NCBI RefSeq assembly: GCF_016097555.1
Contig: NC_054704.1
Location: 49,938,594 to 50,002,593 of the forward strand
DNA length: 64,000 nucleotides
Source: Gigantopelta aegis
Taxonomy: Eukaryota; Mollusca; Gastropoda; Neomphalida; Peltospiridae
Reading direction: 5' to 3'
The notes under the pieces were generated by a model that saw nothing but the letters and a program-made list of their open reading frames with translations, ran no database searches and had not been told where the DNA came from. The position numbers and the translations under genes are program-made. Below, piece after piece: positions 50,217 through 62,443 of this stretch. How positions within the stretch are numbered: position 1 is the stretch's first letter; each line of letters opens with the position of its first letter.

Positions 50217-50540
50217 AGAAAGAATGAAATGTTTTATTTAACGATGCACTCAACACATTTTATTTACGGTTATATGGCGTCAGACATATGGTTAAGGACC
50301 ACACAGATATTGAGAGGAAACCCGTTGTCGCCACTTCATGGGCTACTCTTTTCGATTAGCAGCAAGGGATCTTTTATATGCACCATCCCACAGACAGGAT
50401 AGCACATACCACAGCCTTTGATATACCAGTTGTGGTGCACTGGCTAGAGCGAAAAATAGCCCAGTGGGCCCACTGACGGGGATTGATCTCAAACCGACAG
50501 TGCATCAAGCAAGCACTTTACCACTGGGCTACGTCTCGCC
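50217..50540 (-). mobile_element. SINE nested in the LINE, minus strand
   Basis: A complete minus-strand SINE of the first family, flanked by a perfect 14-bp duplication TATATTGATTCTAA (50203-50216 and 50541-50554). Confidence 0.92.
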
Positions 50541-50779
50541 TATATTGATTCTAATGCTTGTAGCTTTTATAGCAATTATTGAGAAACACTAAAACATTTA
50601 TTTTTTAAGTGTGACAAAGTTCATAATTTATGGTAAGAAGTAAAATCATGGATTCTATGTAAAACAGGAAACGAAATCAATTTCAGCAAAGATATTGCCA
50701 TATTTGGTATAACTAATAACAAAAACAGTAGCTTCATAGATTGGTTAACTATAAATATCAAGTATTATATCTACAGTAT

Positions 50780-52848
50780 GCGTCACTAGAAGAGAACTAC
50801 TAGCTATAGTATTAGCTATAAAACACTTTCACCATTACCTGTATGGAGTGAAGTTTTTAATCCGCACAGATCATGGATCTCTCCGATGGCTGCTTAATTT
50901 TAAAATTCCAGAAGGACAAATAGTTCGCTGGCTTGAGGTCCTCGGAACATATAATTTTGAGATACAGCACCGATTAGGACGGCAACATGGAAATGCGGAT
51001 GGCCTCTCACGACGACCATGCTTAGAATGTAAACATTGTGAACGTCAGGAAGATAAAGAAAGAAAATAATTTTCTAACCATACTAAATGTACATATGAAG
51101 AAACAGAGTTGAAAGATAATAGAGTGATATTTGCTATTGCCAGACAAAATGGAAAAGGAATGAAAAGAACCGCAGAAAGACTGAAAATAGTTCCAGATGG
51201 GAATTGGTCAGTATCGCGCACTAGTCCGGATGGTGTGGATGAGACTGAAATGAAGTCACCAAGTAAAATAAGTGCACATTCCCCTTTTAAAAATATTACC
51301 TCAGGTAAATTCTGGGATGAACACCTCAGATGCGCAGCTGGTCCGTTTTCGTCCGAGAGAAGAATCCCGGGCGATTCGCTCAGAGGCCTATCCTTAAGCA
51401 TAGTACGTTCTGGGAATGATAGACAAGGAACGTCCTCGCTTGTGCTTGGGACGAAAGACCAGGAGCAACACCTGGCACAACCTCTAGACTATCTTCCATC
51501 ATGGAAAACAATTCGTAAATGGTTTCAAGCTGAAACCAAAGAGGAGATAAGAAATGGGCAAGCAGCAGATGTCGATCAAAAATCGAACACAGACTACTTG
51601 TCAATAAAAAGGACAGGAAAGAAGTTTCAAAAGAAAGATCAAAGATTAGAAGATATTTAGATCAGTGGGATAAGTTGCGAATGTACGATGGTATTTTATA
51701 CAGACAACAACCTAGTGGAACTGGCCATTCTACGAAGTTGCAACTTTTATTACCAAAAGTATGGAAGACCAAGGTCTTAGAAGGGTTACATAACAACCCA
51801 GTGGCTGGTCACTTAGGAGTGGATCAGACAGCAGCACGTATCAAAGAGCACTTCTACTGGCCAGGTATGGATGAAGATATCAAGAAATTGTGCAATGAGT
51901 GTTTAATTTGTCAAGCTCGAAAGAATCCACAGAAAATAGCAAGAGGGAACTTGAAGCAACAGTTAATTAAAGCTCCACTTGAAAAAGTTGCTATGGACAT
52001 AGTAGGTTCATTTCCTCGAAACTAAAAATGGATTCAAATATGTATTGGTAATCGAAGATTACTTCACGAAATGGACATGCGTGTATTCTATGAGAAATAT
52101 AGAAGCCACAACCATAGCGAAGATTTTGTTGGAACAGGTTATTTGTTACTGGGGAATCCGACAACAAATACACACAGGCCAAGGAAAACAGTTTGAGTCT
52201 GAACTTTTCCAAAACCTTTGTAATATTATGAAAATAGTGAACAGTCGAATGACGGCCGATCTAGAAAGTGATGGGTTGGTTGAAATATTCAACAGAACAT
52301 TGGAAGATATGCTTTCAAAAATTATTTCACCTCAGCAGACAGATTGGGACCTAAAACTTCCCTTGGTAATGATGGCATACAGATCTTCCGTCCATACAAG
52401 TACAGGTTTAACACCGAATATGATGATGCTAGGTAGAGAACTGCCATTACCAACTGATTTGGTTTATGGTCCTTTGCCAGATGAAGAAGACATATTTCTT
52501 GATCCAAAAGATTATGTAGATGCCCTACAAAATTGCATGTGACAAGGTAATGAATGTGCTAGAAAGAAACAATTGGTGTCTAATAACAGACAAAAGAAAA
52601 TATACAGCCGCAAAGTGCATCATAATACATGTACATACAAAGTCGGTGATGCCATTTGGTTGGTAAATAAAAAGAAACAGAAAGGTATATCACCAAAACT
52701 TCAGTCGAGATGGACTGGACCATACCTGATAACAGAGAGAATAACAGATCTTTTATATAAAATAAAGAAACGTTCCAAGCATGCTAGTAGAGTGGTTCAT
52801 CATAATAATATGAAGCTCTATAATGTGAAGGAAAGAGATAAAGATTAA
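50780..52848 (+). mobile_element. Gypsy-type LTR retrotransposon, C-terminal pol remnant (fossil)
   Basis: Parts in order: RNase H end (about 50790-51020, with TRRELLAI and GRQHGNADGLSRRP), a linker, an H2C2 zinc finger (about 51790-51930, GHLGVDQTAARI and CNECLICQARK), an integrase core region (about 51980-52540), and a C-terminal part with SRWTGPYLI. Protease and reverse transcriptase are absent, and the element is broken in several places. It is an old copy, joined at its left to a LINE remnant. Its 3' side runs into 52850-53520. Confidence 0.88.
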
Positions 52849-52849
52849 A

Positions 52850-53520
52850 GAGATTTAGTACAGGAAAGAAATATAGATTATTGTAGAGAGGTAATGTGCA
52901 GGAAAGAGATACAGATTAGAGAAGTAATGTACCGGAAAGAAATATAGATTAAAGATATATGGTACAGGAAAGAGACAAATAATACAGAATAAAGAGAGTA
53001 CAAATATTGGGGAAAGAGTTTATAAGTTACAGTGGCCACCGCTCGACATGAATCACACAACACCAGATATATTTTGTCACACTATATATATATTGTCTGA
53101 AGCCCGAGCCAGGTGGAATTATCACGCTGTTCAGTGACAGCAAGCTGTGCTAACTCTGCTGACTATTTGACTGTTCCCCAATGTGGTTATTTGGTGCATA
53201 AAGCAGTCTAGTGAACGGTTTTTCTGCTCGATCTGGCTGAACTTCGACCATGTTTTTCGCTAAACGTTTGCAAACTATTTTGACTGGATCCTTAAGTGGT
53301 AATGCGATTTAACGTGTAGTATAAAAACTAGTCTAGGAAACGTTACGACAAACGACTTTAAAAACTGTATTGCTGGAAAAAATTGGACAAGATCCCCAAA
53401 TTGATCATGTTTCGATGGATTTATGCATATTTAGAAAATAACATTTGGATTTTTTTTACTATTAATGCATTAACTTGAATTTAACAAGTTTTATCGTTTT
53501 GACCACAACCATGTATCTTG
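52850..53520 (+). mobile_element. Gypsy-related terminal region, fossil, right arm
   Basis: Follows the pol remnant. It starts with irregular repeats of TACAGGAAAGAAATATAGAT and continues to CCACAACCATGTATCTTGG. Inverted relative of 44780-45504. It is probably the 3' untranslated region plus LTR, but limits are unclear. Confidence 0.55.
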
Positions 53521-53690
53521 GCCGAACAATTTAATAGAAATGCCACATCACATTACTACTTCTGATTTGCCACTGACCATTTTTAGTATATAAATTGTTC
53601 CTGTCATGTTTGAACATATCCTATTTATTTTGAACATTATGTATTTACCAAATTTCCAACAGAACATATGAACCACTACATGAAGATTAG

Positions 53691-54961
53691 TGTGACGGTA
53701 CATGCTCTTAATTTCTTTTCGCCTGTGGCGATATTAATTGTTTTAGAGGGTCGTGTGTACTTGTTACGTAATACTTCTGCGCGACGGTCCTCGATCGGTA
53801 CGCCTAATACACACCCTTAGCCAGGTGCGGAGGCCATGTGGCGAGTAGTTACGTAAAACCTCTGCGAGTGCGGTTTTTACAACCGTGATTTGGCGACGAT
53901 GGCGTCAGTAAGTCTGACGATCAGAGAGAAATAATACCGCTTGCACGCGGTGGAAATATCAGATGATAGGGGGAGGTACCGCCTTGTACCCCCAGGCGAA
54001 TTTCTGATTTATAATAAATAGCGAGTTTTTTTAGAGTTATGAGGAGAACGAACTAGGAAGGCTCCAGGGGATCACGGACGTCGTCCACTGAACGATCTAT
54101 ATTAGTTCAGACGGGACTTTGGTAATTATATATTTTCTGCTCTGTGTATAACCTTGATGTGATTGATGTGACTTTTAAATATTTTAATACTGTATTATAC
54201 CAATATTCTTTAGACAGTGTCTTCGGTCATCTGACGAAGTAAATCGTAGACTTTTTGTTCTAACATTATACGAGTATTTGGTAATATAAAGCTTAGCCAG
54301 TCATCCTAGAAGACCTAGGTAAACTGTAGGTTATTGTCTTTATTGTGATAGGTACCAGTATTAATTCTGTGTTACAAGGTTACTGAATGAGTAGTTAGGG
54401 TTAATTAAAAAATTAACCCGTTAGGAATAGAGCTGTAATTCCTCTATTAATTAAGTTCCCCTGGAAGCGTCTCTAAATTATCACACGTTACTGAACGAGT
54501 AGTAAGGGTTAATTAAAAATTAACCAGTTAGGAATGGTGTTGTATTTCCCTTATTAATTAACTTCTCCTGGAAACGGTTCTCAATTATCACACGTGTGGG
54601 TGTTGTGTCACGGTGAAGTGATTCGCATATTGTGTAACTAGACACCTAGAGATTAACTAATTAAGTGATCAGTTCTGGGTTGTTATTATTGTTGTTATTA
54701 ATTAACTACTACGGCTGTACATTTGTCAGCGTAGGTTAATACAGATTCCAAAGTGTATTGTGTTTTGTTGTGTTTCTAGTGAACTTAACGTGCTATATTA
54801 CATATACTTTATATAAGATCGTATCTCTGATCATACCTAGAGACGAGACATACTAGGGTTTAACAGCCTGTTACAGAGAGATCTAATAGATATACAGTTA
54901 GGAGAGATATTTTGATAATCGTGTTTTATTCAGTTACGGGAATTATAGAATCCCCGTGACA
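53691..54961 (+). mobile_element. Solo LTR, 1271 bp (fossil)
   Basis: It starts TGTGACGGTACATGC and ends ATCCCCGTGACA, flanked by the 5-bp duplication ATTAG (53686-53690 and 54962-54966). No internal region follows, so it is the product of LTR-LTR recombination of an insertion unrelated to the neighbouring Gypsy remnant. It contains a roughly 110-bp internal duplication (about 54377-54595). The intact duplication suggests a moderate age. Confidence 0.85.
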
Positions 54962-55044
54962 ATTAGTATAGTGATTTTTACTGTGCCGTGCGCCTTTATT
55001 TGTCGGTCTGGCTACCCATCCATTCATTTGTTTCTTCATTTATG

Positions 55045-55180
55045 ACGCCACAAATATGTTGGTAAATTAGCTAGTTGATTGTTGTGGTCAAATGTGTTCG
55101 TAAGTTAATTAACTGGCTGTTGTTCTCAAATGTGTTGGTAAATTAGTCGGTTGTTGTGTTCAAATGTGTTAGTAAATTAG
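55045..55180. repeat. Tandem repeat, about 44 bp unit x3
   Basis: Units with AAATGTGTTGGTAAATTAG and GGTTGTTGTGTTC. The same words precede micro-exon a at 55660-55700 and 56818-56860, so the intron edge has been amplified. Confidence 0.7.
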
Positions 55181-55648
55181 GTTTCTTCTACACCCGTTGG
55201 TGAGAAAATCATGTGTTATTTTTTATAACACATAGTTGTTTACACACGTACGTGTCTTAATAATTTCAAGACATACGACTGTCTGCTCCTAGGTGATGAC
55301 CAGGTCACCAGTGCCATACGTCTAATAAGAAAGCACGGTAGAAGCTGATTACACTGTGAATTATATTATAGTTAACCTGGCAATCATGGGTCTGTAACAC
55401 GTATGGTAGCTACAAGTACAAAGGGTTGTAAATATTTTTCAGTCGAGAAAGAGTTTAAAATTTCCTTAAAACCTGTTTATTTGAGGATATGTATAAAATA
55501 GAATAATACATTCGTGTCCGCTAGATACAATTTATCTTACAACTCGTTGTTTAAAAACATCAGACCGGTTTTGCTCGTTAGATACATTTTAAAACAACTT
55601 GTCAAATAAATGGTATCTAACGGCCACTCAGGTATTATCCTCTATATC
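55178..55648 (+). mobile_element. FB foldback element, copy 4
   Basis: From TTTCTTCTACACCCGTTGG to the GTCCGCTAGATACAATTT hairpin, inserted in the 44-bp tandem repeat. Confidence 0.75.
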
Positions 55649-55708
55649 ATAATTGCTTGTGCTCAAATGTGTTTGTAAATTATTTAACTGGTTGTTGTTT
55701 TCTTTTAG

Positions 55709-55738
55709 CAATATGACGGCAATGTTCAAGAGCTACAG
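55709..55738 (+). CDS. Coiled-coil micro-exon a, QYDGNVQELQ
   Basis: Thirty bases between TTCTTTTAG and GTAGGA, an intact frame matching the left-arm copy. It lies in the right-arm extra segment and so represents a third, tandem copy. Confidence 0.5.
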
Positions 55739-55996
55739 GTAGGACTACTGGTAGGTTCTTATGTTCCATTGATAAAACATAATGCATAGATTTGTTTATG
55801 TTTATGTAAATACAGTACAATACTTTATTACCTCTTACATTGTCAGAGCACACAATATATACATAAAATAAATTGTATAAAACAGACAATACACTCACAA
55901 CATACACATAAAATAGGTGCAAAGACATAAGTTAATTGAATTTTTTTTTTAAATTAAGAACAGTTCTTAAAAAAAACGTTTTTAACCAATCAGGAA

Positions 55997-56312
55997 GTTT
56001 GTTTTGTTTACCGACACCACTAAGGCACATTGATTAATTAATCATCAGCTATTGAATGTCAAACCTTTGGTAATTCTGACTTGTAGTCATCAAAAGAAAC
56101 TCACTACATTTTTCTTAATGTAGCCAGAGATAATTTATATGCACTTTCCCACAGACTGGAAAGCACATACCATGGCCTTTGCTAAGTTGATGAGCACTGG
56201 TTGGAACGAGAAAACCCCCAATCAGTAGAATGGATCCACCGAGGTGGTTCAATCCTGCAATGCCCAAGCACCTCAAGCGAGCACTCAATTGACTGAGCTA
56301 AATCCCACCCCA
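55997..56312 (-). mobile_element. Old SINE, minus strand
   Basis: From TACCGACACCACTAAGGCAC to CTGAGCTAAATCCCACCCC, full length but diverged. Confidence 0.7.
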
Positions 56313-56387
56313 CCAATCAGGAATCGGTTTTCAAATGCATATGGCAGAGTTATCAACATTCACAAATTGTAATGTAACAATGTCACA

Positions 56388-56804
56388 TAGTTGTTACACA
56401 CTTACGTGTCTGAACAATTTCAAGACATACGACTGTCTGCTCCTAGGTGATGACCAGGTCACCAATGCCATACGTCTAATTAGAAAGCACGGTAGAAGTT
56501 GATTACACTGTGAATTATACTATAGTTAACCTGGCAATCATGTGTCTGTAACGCGTATGGTAGCTACAAGTACAAAGGGTTGTAAATATCTTTTAGTCAA
56601 TAAAGATGTTAAAATTTGCTTAAAACCTGTTTTTTGAGGATATGTAAGAAATAGAATAATATATTCGTGTCCGTTAGATACCATTTATCTCACAACTCGT
56701 TGTTTAAAAACATATCGGACTCGTTTTCGCTCGTTGGATACATTTTAAAACAACTTGTGAGATAAATGGTATCTAACGGACACTCATGTATTATTCTCTA
56801 TATA
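56388..56804 (+). mobile_element. FB foldback element, copy 5
   Basis: Contains ACGACTGTCTGCTCCTAGG and the terminal hairpin. The hairpin part is mirrored at 44556-44772. Confidence 0.75.
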
Positions 56805-56864
56805 ATAATTGATTGTGCTCAAATATGTTGGTAAATTATTTAACTGGTTGTTGTTTTCTTTTAG

Positions 56865-56895
56865 CGAAAATAACGGCAATATTGAAGAGCTACAG
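56865..56895 (+). pseudogene. Coiled-coil micro-exon a, right-arm copy, 31 bases
   Basis: Same borders as the other copies, but one base longer, so ENNGNIEELQ is out of phase with the expected 30-base exon. Confidence 0.4.
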
Positions 56896-57019
56896 GTAGG
56901 ATTACTGATAAGTTCTTATGTTCCATTGATAAAACATAATGCATAGATTTGTTTAATTAGTTAATAAAAATAAAAAAATAATTTAATGAAGAACAGTTCT
57001 TAAAAAACCCATTGTTAAC

Positions 57020-57200
57020 CAATCAGGAAGTTTGTTTTGTTTAATGACACCACTAGATCACATTGATACTGATTTATTAATCATCGGCTATTGGATATTA
57101 AACATTTGGTAATTGTAACATATAGTCTTAGAGAGGAAACCCACTACATTTTTCCATCAGTAGCAAGGTATTTTTTATATGCACAATCCGACAGAGAGGA
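57020..57200 (-). mobile_element. SINE 3' half, right arm
   Basis: Mirror of 44133-44308. Confidence 0.75.
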
Positions 57201-57364
57201 CTTTAAATCTCTGACTAAAAGCTAATTAAAATATATTCTTTGATGGGTCGTCTAAAATTTTCTTTTCATGTTTTAAGACAAATTTTTCATAAAAGGGGAG
57301 TAGATTTTCAAGAAGATATCCTGCAGTTTTGCTTTTTAAGATCTAAAAACTGTTTTGTTTTAAG

Positions 57365-57479
57365 CTTATAATTGAGAAACTTAAACAAGAGCTGGCTGTA
57401 AAGGAGGAGGCCCTCATCAATCGGGGTGCGTTGCTGTCTGTGGGGAATCAGACTGAGGAACTGGCCTGCTGCACCACTG
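57365..57479 (+). CDS. Coiled-coil exon b, right-arm copy
   Basis: 115 bases from the acceptor TTTTAAG to GTAGGT encode LIIEKLKQELAVKEEALI followed by NRGALLSVGNQTEELACCTT. Phase 0 in, phase 1 out, continuing heptads from micro-exon a. A coiled-coil protein is likely; no name can be given. Confidence 0.55.
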
Positions 57480-57639
57480 GTAGGTAGCACTAGTGTTGGG
57501 AATCGGTTGGGAATCAGTCATTGTAGAATCGGTATGCACCAACAGATCGACTTTAGCGTTCACAGTCTGTTAGCATTACATCAGTTATAATTACAAATGA
57601 AGAAGCAGATCTAATCTTTACAAGGTCAAATTACTTATT

Positions 57640-58565
57640 ATTACCCATATGGTTATAAATATCTTCGTACATATCAAAGTGATACGTCCCACTAGAATGC
57701 CAAGTGGGACGTAACACTTTTGACGTCACATGATGACGTCATCAATTAGCGCACTACAACCTTACAGAAAAGTCAACGAAACGAGATGAGTGATATAAAA
57801 TTAAGATCGATTGTGGGTAATAAATAGGATATAAAACTCGCTACTACCTCGTGAAATAATTTTCATTCGGGACATAAACATGATACGAAATGGAAGCTCG
57901 TTTAATATCCTATAATTCTGAAGCTCTAAACTTTCTCAAAAATAGAAAAACGATAATGTCCTGGCTCGGTAGTTTCACTGATAAACGTGTGGTCATAATG
58001 TTCTTGTAAGTATGAACAATGAACCCTTTAGGTATCTTCTTCCATTTTTAGTTAAACTGATTTTAATCAATCCATTAGTAATTTCATGAAATTAAAATAT
58101 GAACATTATTAAAATTTAAAATTTTAAAATTTTTTAATGAAAGTTTTAAAAAGGTCTCATCTTTTGACTGAGGCAAACTTGAATTAGCCAAGATTTAATA
58201 CAAGGCCAGCTGAATGACTGCCAACAAGACATAATTATAGGATATTAAACGAGCTTCCAATTCGTATCATTTTTATGTCCCAAGTGAAATAATTTTTAGT
58301 TGTCACGAGCTTTAGCGAGTGACAATAAAAATTATTTCATGAGGAACATAAACATGATACGAAATGGTAGCGAGTTTTATATCCTATTTATTACCCATAA
58401 TCGATCTTAATTTATATCACTCAACTCGTCTAGTTGACGTTCCTGTTAGGTTGTAGTGCATGGGCCAGTCGTTGACGTCACGAAGTGTTATGTCCCACCT
58501 GGCGCACTAGTGGGACGTATCACTTGGATATGTGCCAAGATAGATTTAACCATATGGGTAATAAT
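57640..58565. mobile_element. Long-TIR transposon in the right arm
   Basis: Mirror of 42767-43692, ends TTATTACCCATATGG. Confidence 0.75.
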
Positions 58566-59015
58566 TAGATCTCCCTAAACTTTTCATGAGTCTTTTTTGT
58601 GTATGACACCTGACTTTGACCTCATCGCTGTCCAATGACTGAAAATTCTCCTTCATATCAACAGGTTTTGTGTGTTGTGCCAGCGAGGTGCTGTACTCTG
58701 CTCAGGTCGACTGATTCCCCAACACGAGAAGTGTGTCAAGACCTCATTAGTGAGTTACATAATGTTCTTTAATAACTGATGTTTATGTGTATATTTAAAG
58801 CAGAATTGCTGCTATAATTCATATTAAACTTGAAACAACTACCAATATGTGCAAATTGGACTCCAATAAGTGTCAGAATCGTCCAATATTTTATGTGTAT
58901 TGGTGTCCTACTTTTACTTATTGGCGCCCAGCTCTCAATGAGGTCAGCAAGAGGCGAAACATTACAAACAAAATTTAATTTCAAAAATGTTATTTTAATA
59001 GCATTTTTATCCAGT

Positions 59016-61214
59016 TTACATGTTGAATGTCACTTTCGTACCATTACGCTCAACCACGAATTGAACACAACTTTGTTGCACGGCGTTGGATGCATCTGTT
59101 GACACTACTGTTGCATTATTGGATCGACCGGCCTGTTGACGAAGAGGAGTGCTGTAAGGGGGTGGCTTCAAACTGTTGGTGGTCGCGAAAACTTTTTGTT
59201 GTACCACGTCATCTACCATTTTGAGCAAATCGTCGCTCGTCCTTTTGTACCTGCAAATGAGGATTAGAAACATGTAATTTTCTTCTATGCTATAAAAAAA
59301 ACCCTGAATAAATTACTTTTTACAAGACACCCTTTGAATTATTGATATTTTGCAATTGCGTAGTTAGCAGAAAATTCCTAACTTGATATATACATGTACG
59401 TTCTATAATTATAATGTCCGAAAGGCTCCATTACAACCGAAAACTGTTATACGGCCCTTTAGCTGAGGACATCAATGATACTTACCCTCGAATAGCTGAA
59501 GACCTATGACCAGTCCGTTCAGCTATCAGTTGCTCATCAATGCCACATTCATACAACCGGGTGGCCGTCGTGGCACGAAGGGAGTGATTGGTGTAGAACC
59601 CATTGAATCCGGCATTCTCACAGAGCCGCCTGACAACTCCTGATAGAAGGTGTCGCCCAACGGGAACAGAACAGTACCATAAACCTTGTAAATATTTCGT
59701 AAACCACTGAATTCGAAATCACTATTGAAGTTGAGTCACCAGACCTATCAACCTTTAGTCAAAGAAAGCAGGAGGTGTGTGTTGAAAAAGCAGGAGATTT
59801 TGTCAAAAAGCAGGAGATTTTTTAAATTCACACAATTTAACCCAAAATCGCAAGATTTAAAAACAACATTATTACAATAGGTTATATGAATACTATATAA
59901 TGTCATATATACTTGTTAACCTTAGATCTTTGCAAAAAAAAAAAAAAAATTAAATAATTAATTAACCATTTTATTTTTTATTTTTAAAGTTTAAATATTA
60001 TTATGATTTAATACATATTTTAAAAAACCCCAAATATTTTATCCAAAAATGTTAAGAACATGAACAAGAAACAAATTAATTAATTAGTACATTTACGGTA
60101 TTACACTTACAGCCTTACAGGTTGCGTTACATTATCATTTGTGGTTAGTGTACCTAAGTACCAAAGACAAATTTATATAAATCTTAAAAATTAATATTCA
60201 GTTTTTACTATAATGAGGAACGGTGGCGTGGTACTTATTTGAAATCATTATAATGATGCAATAAACATTGAATTTTCATTAATGATAAGTAAAACCTCAT
60301 TACGGACATCGTGTGAAATATACAGGAATTATACCCATTTCCGTGAGTAACTTTATGTCAATGTCAAACACAACATTTTTTAATTGTACAAAAATAATTT
60401 CTTGAAGTGTACCCTTATAACCAACATTTTACTGCACAAACATACAAAATTAACTGACACAAGTATGTTTATACAGCTAATTGATCTTTTCGTTGTCTTG
60501 CTGTGACATGTGATTTTAACATGCATTGTGTATATCGCTGTCAACTCGGGAGTCTGGCAGTTCAGATTTGTCATAGTTGCATTATGTAATCCAGTGGGAA
60601 GACATTTTACAATTCAGAGGTGTTATTAGAACTAAATTGGATAGTTTTTTTTATATGGCAACACTGAATGTCAATACACAGCCTGTTGAATTAGCGGGAA
60701 CACGCTTCGTAGCCATTACGATGACAACAAACATAATAACACGTCATTTTATAAACTCCATGTGCTTTTTTTAACAATATAAATAGGCTATCCTACAATT
60801 CTCACTTCGGCAAAGGTTAAACAGTCGGGACAATTCGGCCTGTTACATTCTCAGAAACCGAAAGTAGTCGACATTTTCCGAATGAGAAAAAAAGGCAGAG
60901 TTACTTCCCGTATGATATTTTGACAAAAGAGGATCGATTTTTTATATGCTTACAAAAATGTCATTTAACAGGAGAAATTGTCTCCCGCACAGGTGAAAGG
61001 AGATTTTATCAAATACCGGGAGATACTTAGTTGACATCCCTGCCATTTTGTCTCAAAAAGCGCTGTAGTGACATGAGTATTTCACGAATAGTGTTACCAT
61101 GATATTCTTTGCCTTTTTGGTTTCTAATTTCTGTTACAAAAAAACATAGCTCTCTATTCAAATCCGTAACGGGCAGATTCAGAAGACTTTTTCCAAAATC
61201 GGAACACACACCCC
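59016..61214 (-). pseudogene. DUF3504/Crypton-type tyrosine-recombinase gene, right copy, N-terminally cut
   Basis: Minus-strand exons 61213-61027 (GVCSDFGKSLLNLPVTD to RQNGRDVN), 59721-59486 (NHSLRATTATRLYECG) and 59250-59016 (GYKRTSDD to KVTFNM) mirror the left copy. The acidic N-terminal part is missing because the duplication ends at 61214. It differs from the left copy at single residues (NTIREI for NTISEI, QQKVF for QQKFF). Confidence 0.65.
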
Positions 61215-61374
61215 CCAAAATCTTAACTGCAACATTTAACAAAAAAAAAACAATTCACTAGCCGTTGGGCATGGCAATAGTAGTTAATTACTAGCCCAAC
61301 ATTGAATATCACTAGCCATGAAAGTGGGGCTACCATAATCTAGAAGCCATGAATGGTAATGAAAAGTAAATAAG

Positions 61375-61558
61375 AAGTTTATTTTGATTAACGACACCAC
61401 TGGAGCACATTGATTTATTGGATGTCAAACATTTGGAGATTTTGACATTTAATCTTAGAGAAGAAATCCGCTACGTTTCCATTAGTAGCATGGGATCTTT
61501 TATACACACCATCCCACAGACAGGATAGCATATACCACGGCCTTTGATATACCACTCC
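61375..61558 (-). mobile_element. SINE fragment, minus strand
   Basis: ACGACACCACTGGAGCACAT to CCTTTGATATACCACTCC; head missing. Confidence 0.7.
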
Positions 61559-61651
61559 GCTCTTGGGCCGCCCATCACATAAAAATCCCCAATATATAGG
61601 CTAATGAAAAAGAATTAAAAACATTAAACGAGTTTAGATATATTTAAGGTG

Positions 61652-61845
61652 AAATGAAACATTTATTAATCATCGGCTATTGGATGTCAAACATTTGGTA
61701 ATTTTGACATATAGTCTCAGGAAGGAAACATGTTTTCCATTAGTAGCAAGGGATCTTTTATATGCACTATCCGCACAGACAGGATAGCACATATCACAAC
61801 CTTTTATATACCAGTCGTGGTGCATTGGCTAGAGCGAGAAATAAA
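61652..61845 (-). mobile_element. SINE fragment, minus strand
   Basis: TTATTAATCATCGGCTATTGG to GCTAGAGCGAGAAAT; head missing. Confidence 0.7.
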
Positions 61846-61913
61846 TGAAACACAAAACAAAACAAAAAACAAACAAAAAATATCTAGCAAGAGCAAAAAA
61901 TAATAATTAAAGG

Positions 61914-62301
61914 GACATTCCTGAGTTTGCTGCCATTTTTAAGATGTTATCGACTAACAGAAACTTTTTAACGATTGTAATTGCATATCAAATATATTTT
62001 TCTGCATAAAATATTAGTGGTTGTATATTAAAAGTGTTTCTGATCGTTCTAATATTATTACTAGGTTAAATTTCATTTTATTTCCTAAAAAAGATTTTTT
62101 CGTACGTACGAAATTATTTTGAAGACAAAATCCAGTTTGAGCTTCTTACAAAATTATATTAAGACGACCAGAAACACACTGAATATACAGACACTGATAT
62201 TCTAAACAAGAAAATATATTTAACATGTAAGTTTAATCGTAGAAATATTTTATCAGTCGGATACATCTTACAATGCAGCAAACTCGGGAATGTCCCTTTT
62301 A
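61914..62301. mobile_element. TTAA-target MITE
   Basis: The ends AGGGACATTCCTGAGTTTGC and the complement of AGGGACATTCCCGAGTTTGC are imperfect inverted repeats of about 25 bp, with TTAA beside both. This fits Kolobok or piggyBac targets. A fragment with AAAGGGACTGTCCTCAGTTT lies at 63535-63600. Confidence 0.7.
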
Positions 62302-62346
62302 ATAAAAAGCAACACCGCTTTTTACTCCATAAGTAATAATATTAAA

Positions 62347-62443
62347 GTATGAGTTCGACCCGTACTCCTTTTCAATGGTTAAGGCTAGTTTTAAGTTTAG
62401 ACTTAGAGACTTTAATATAGAGGGGTACGGGTCGAACTCTTTC
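62347..62443. repeat. Short inverted repeat
   Basis: GAGTTCGACCCGTACTCC and GGGGTACGGGTCGAACTC are complementary arms about 50 bases apart. Possible small MITE. Confidence 0.6.

Larger units (their letters stand above)
48165..50775 (+). mobile_element. Decayed L1/Tx1-like LINE, reverse-transcriptase C-terminal part
   Basis: Translated stretches read GRITVLKSLIIPK, FKFIWYNSTEKL, KDGGIKMINVTNYI, then ILGINIWYNSKLCID, FYKKYLKTGIIFIGDLLNE and WFQYRILHRILATNKFLHM, ending ETLKHLFFKC. This order is that of the thumb and C-terminal region of L1/Tx1-clade proteins. Several stops and small indels are present, so it is inactive. A TA-target transposon (48610-49689) and a SINE (50217-50540) interrupt it at exact points, and the flanks rejoin in frame without them. 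Confidence 0.8.
52795..61214. repeat. Right arm of the large inverted duplication
   Basis: Complement of 40113-45504, but with about 3.05 kb extra at roughly 53525-56575 (solo LTR, FB copy, micro-exon, SINE) that the left arm lacks. The outer end is at 61214, where similarity stops abruptly. Confidence 0.92.
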
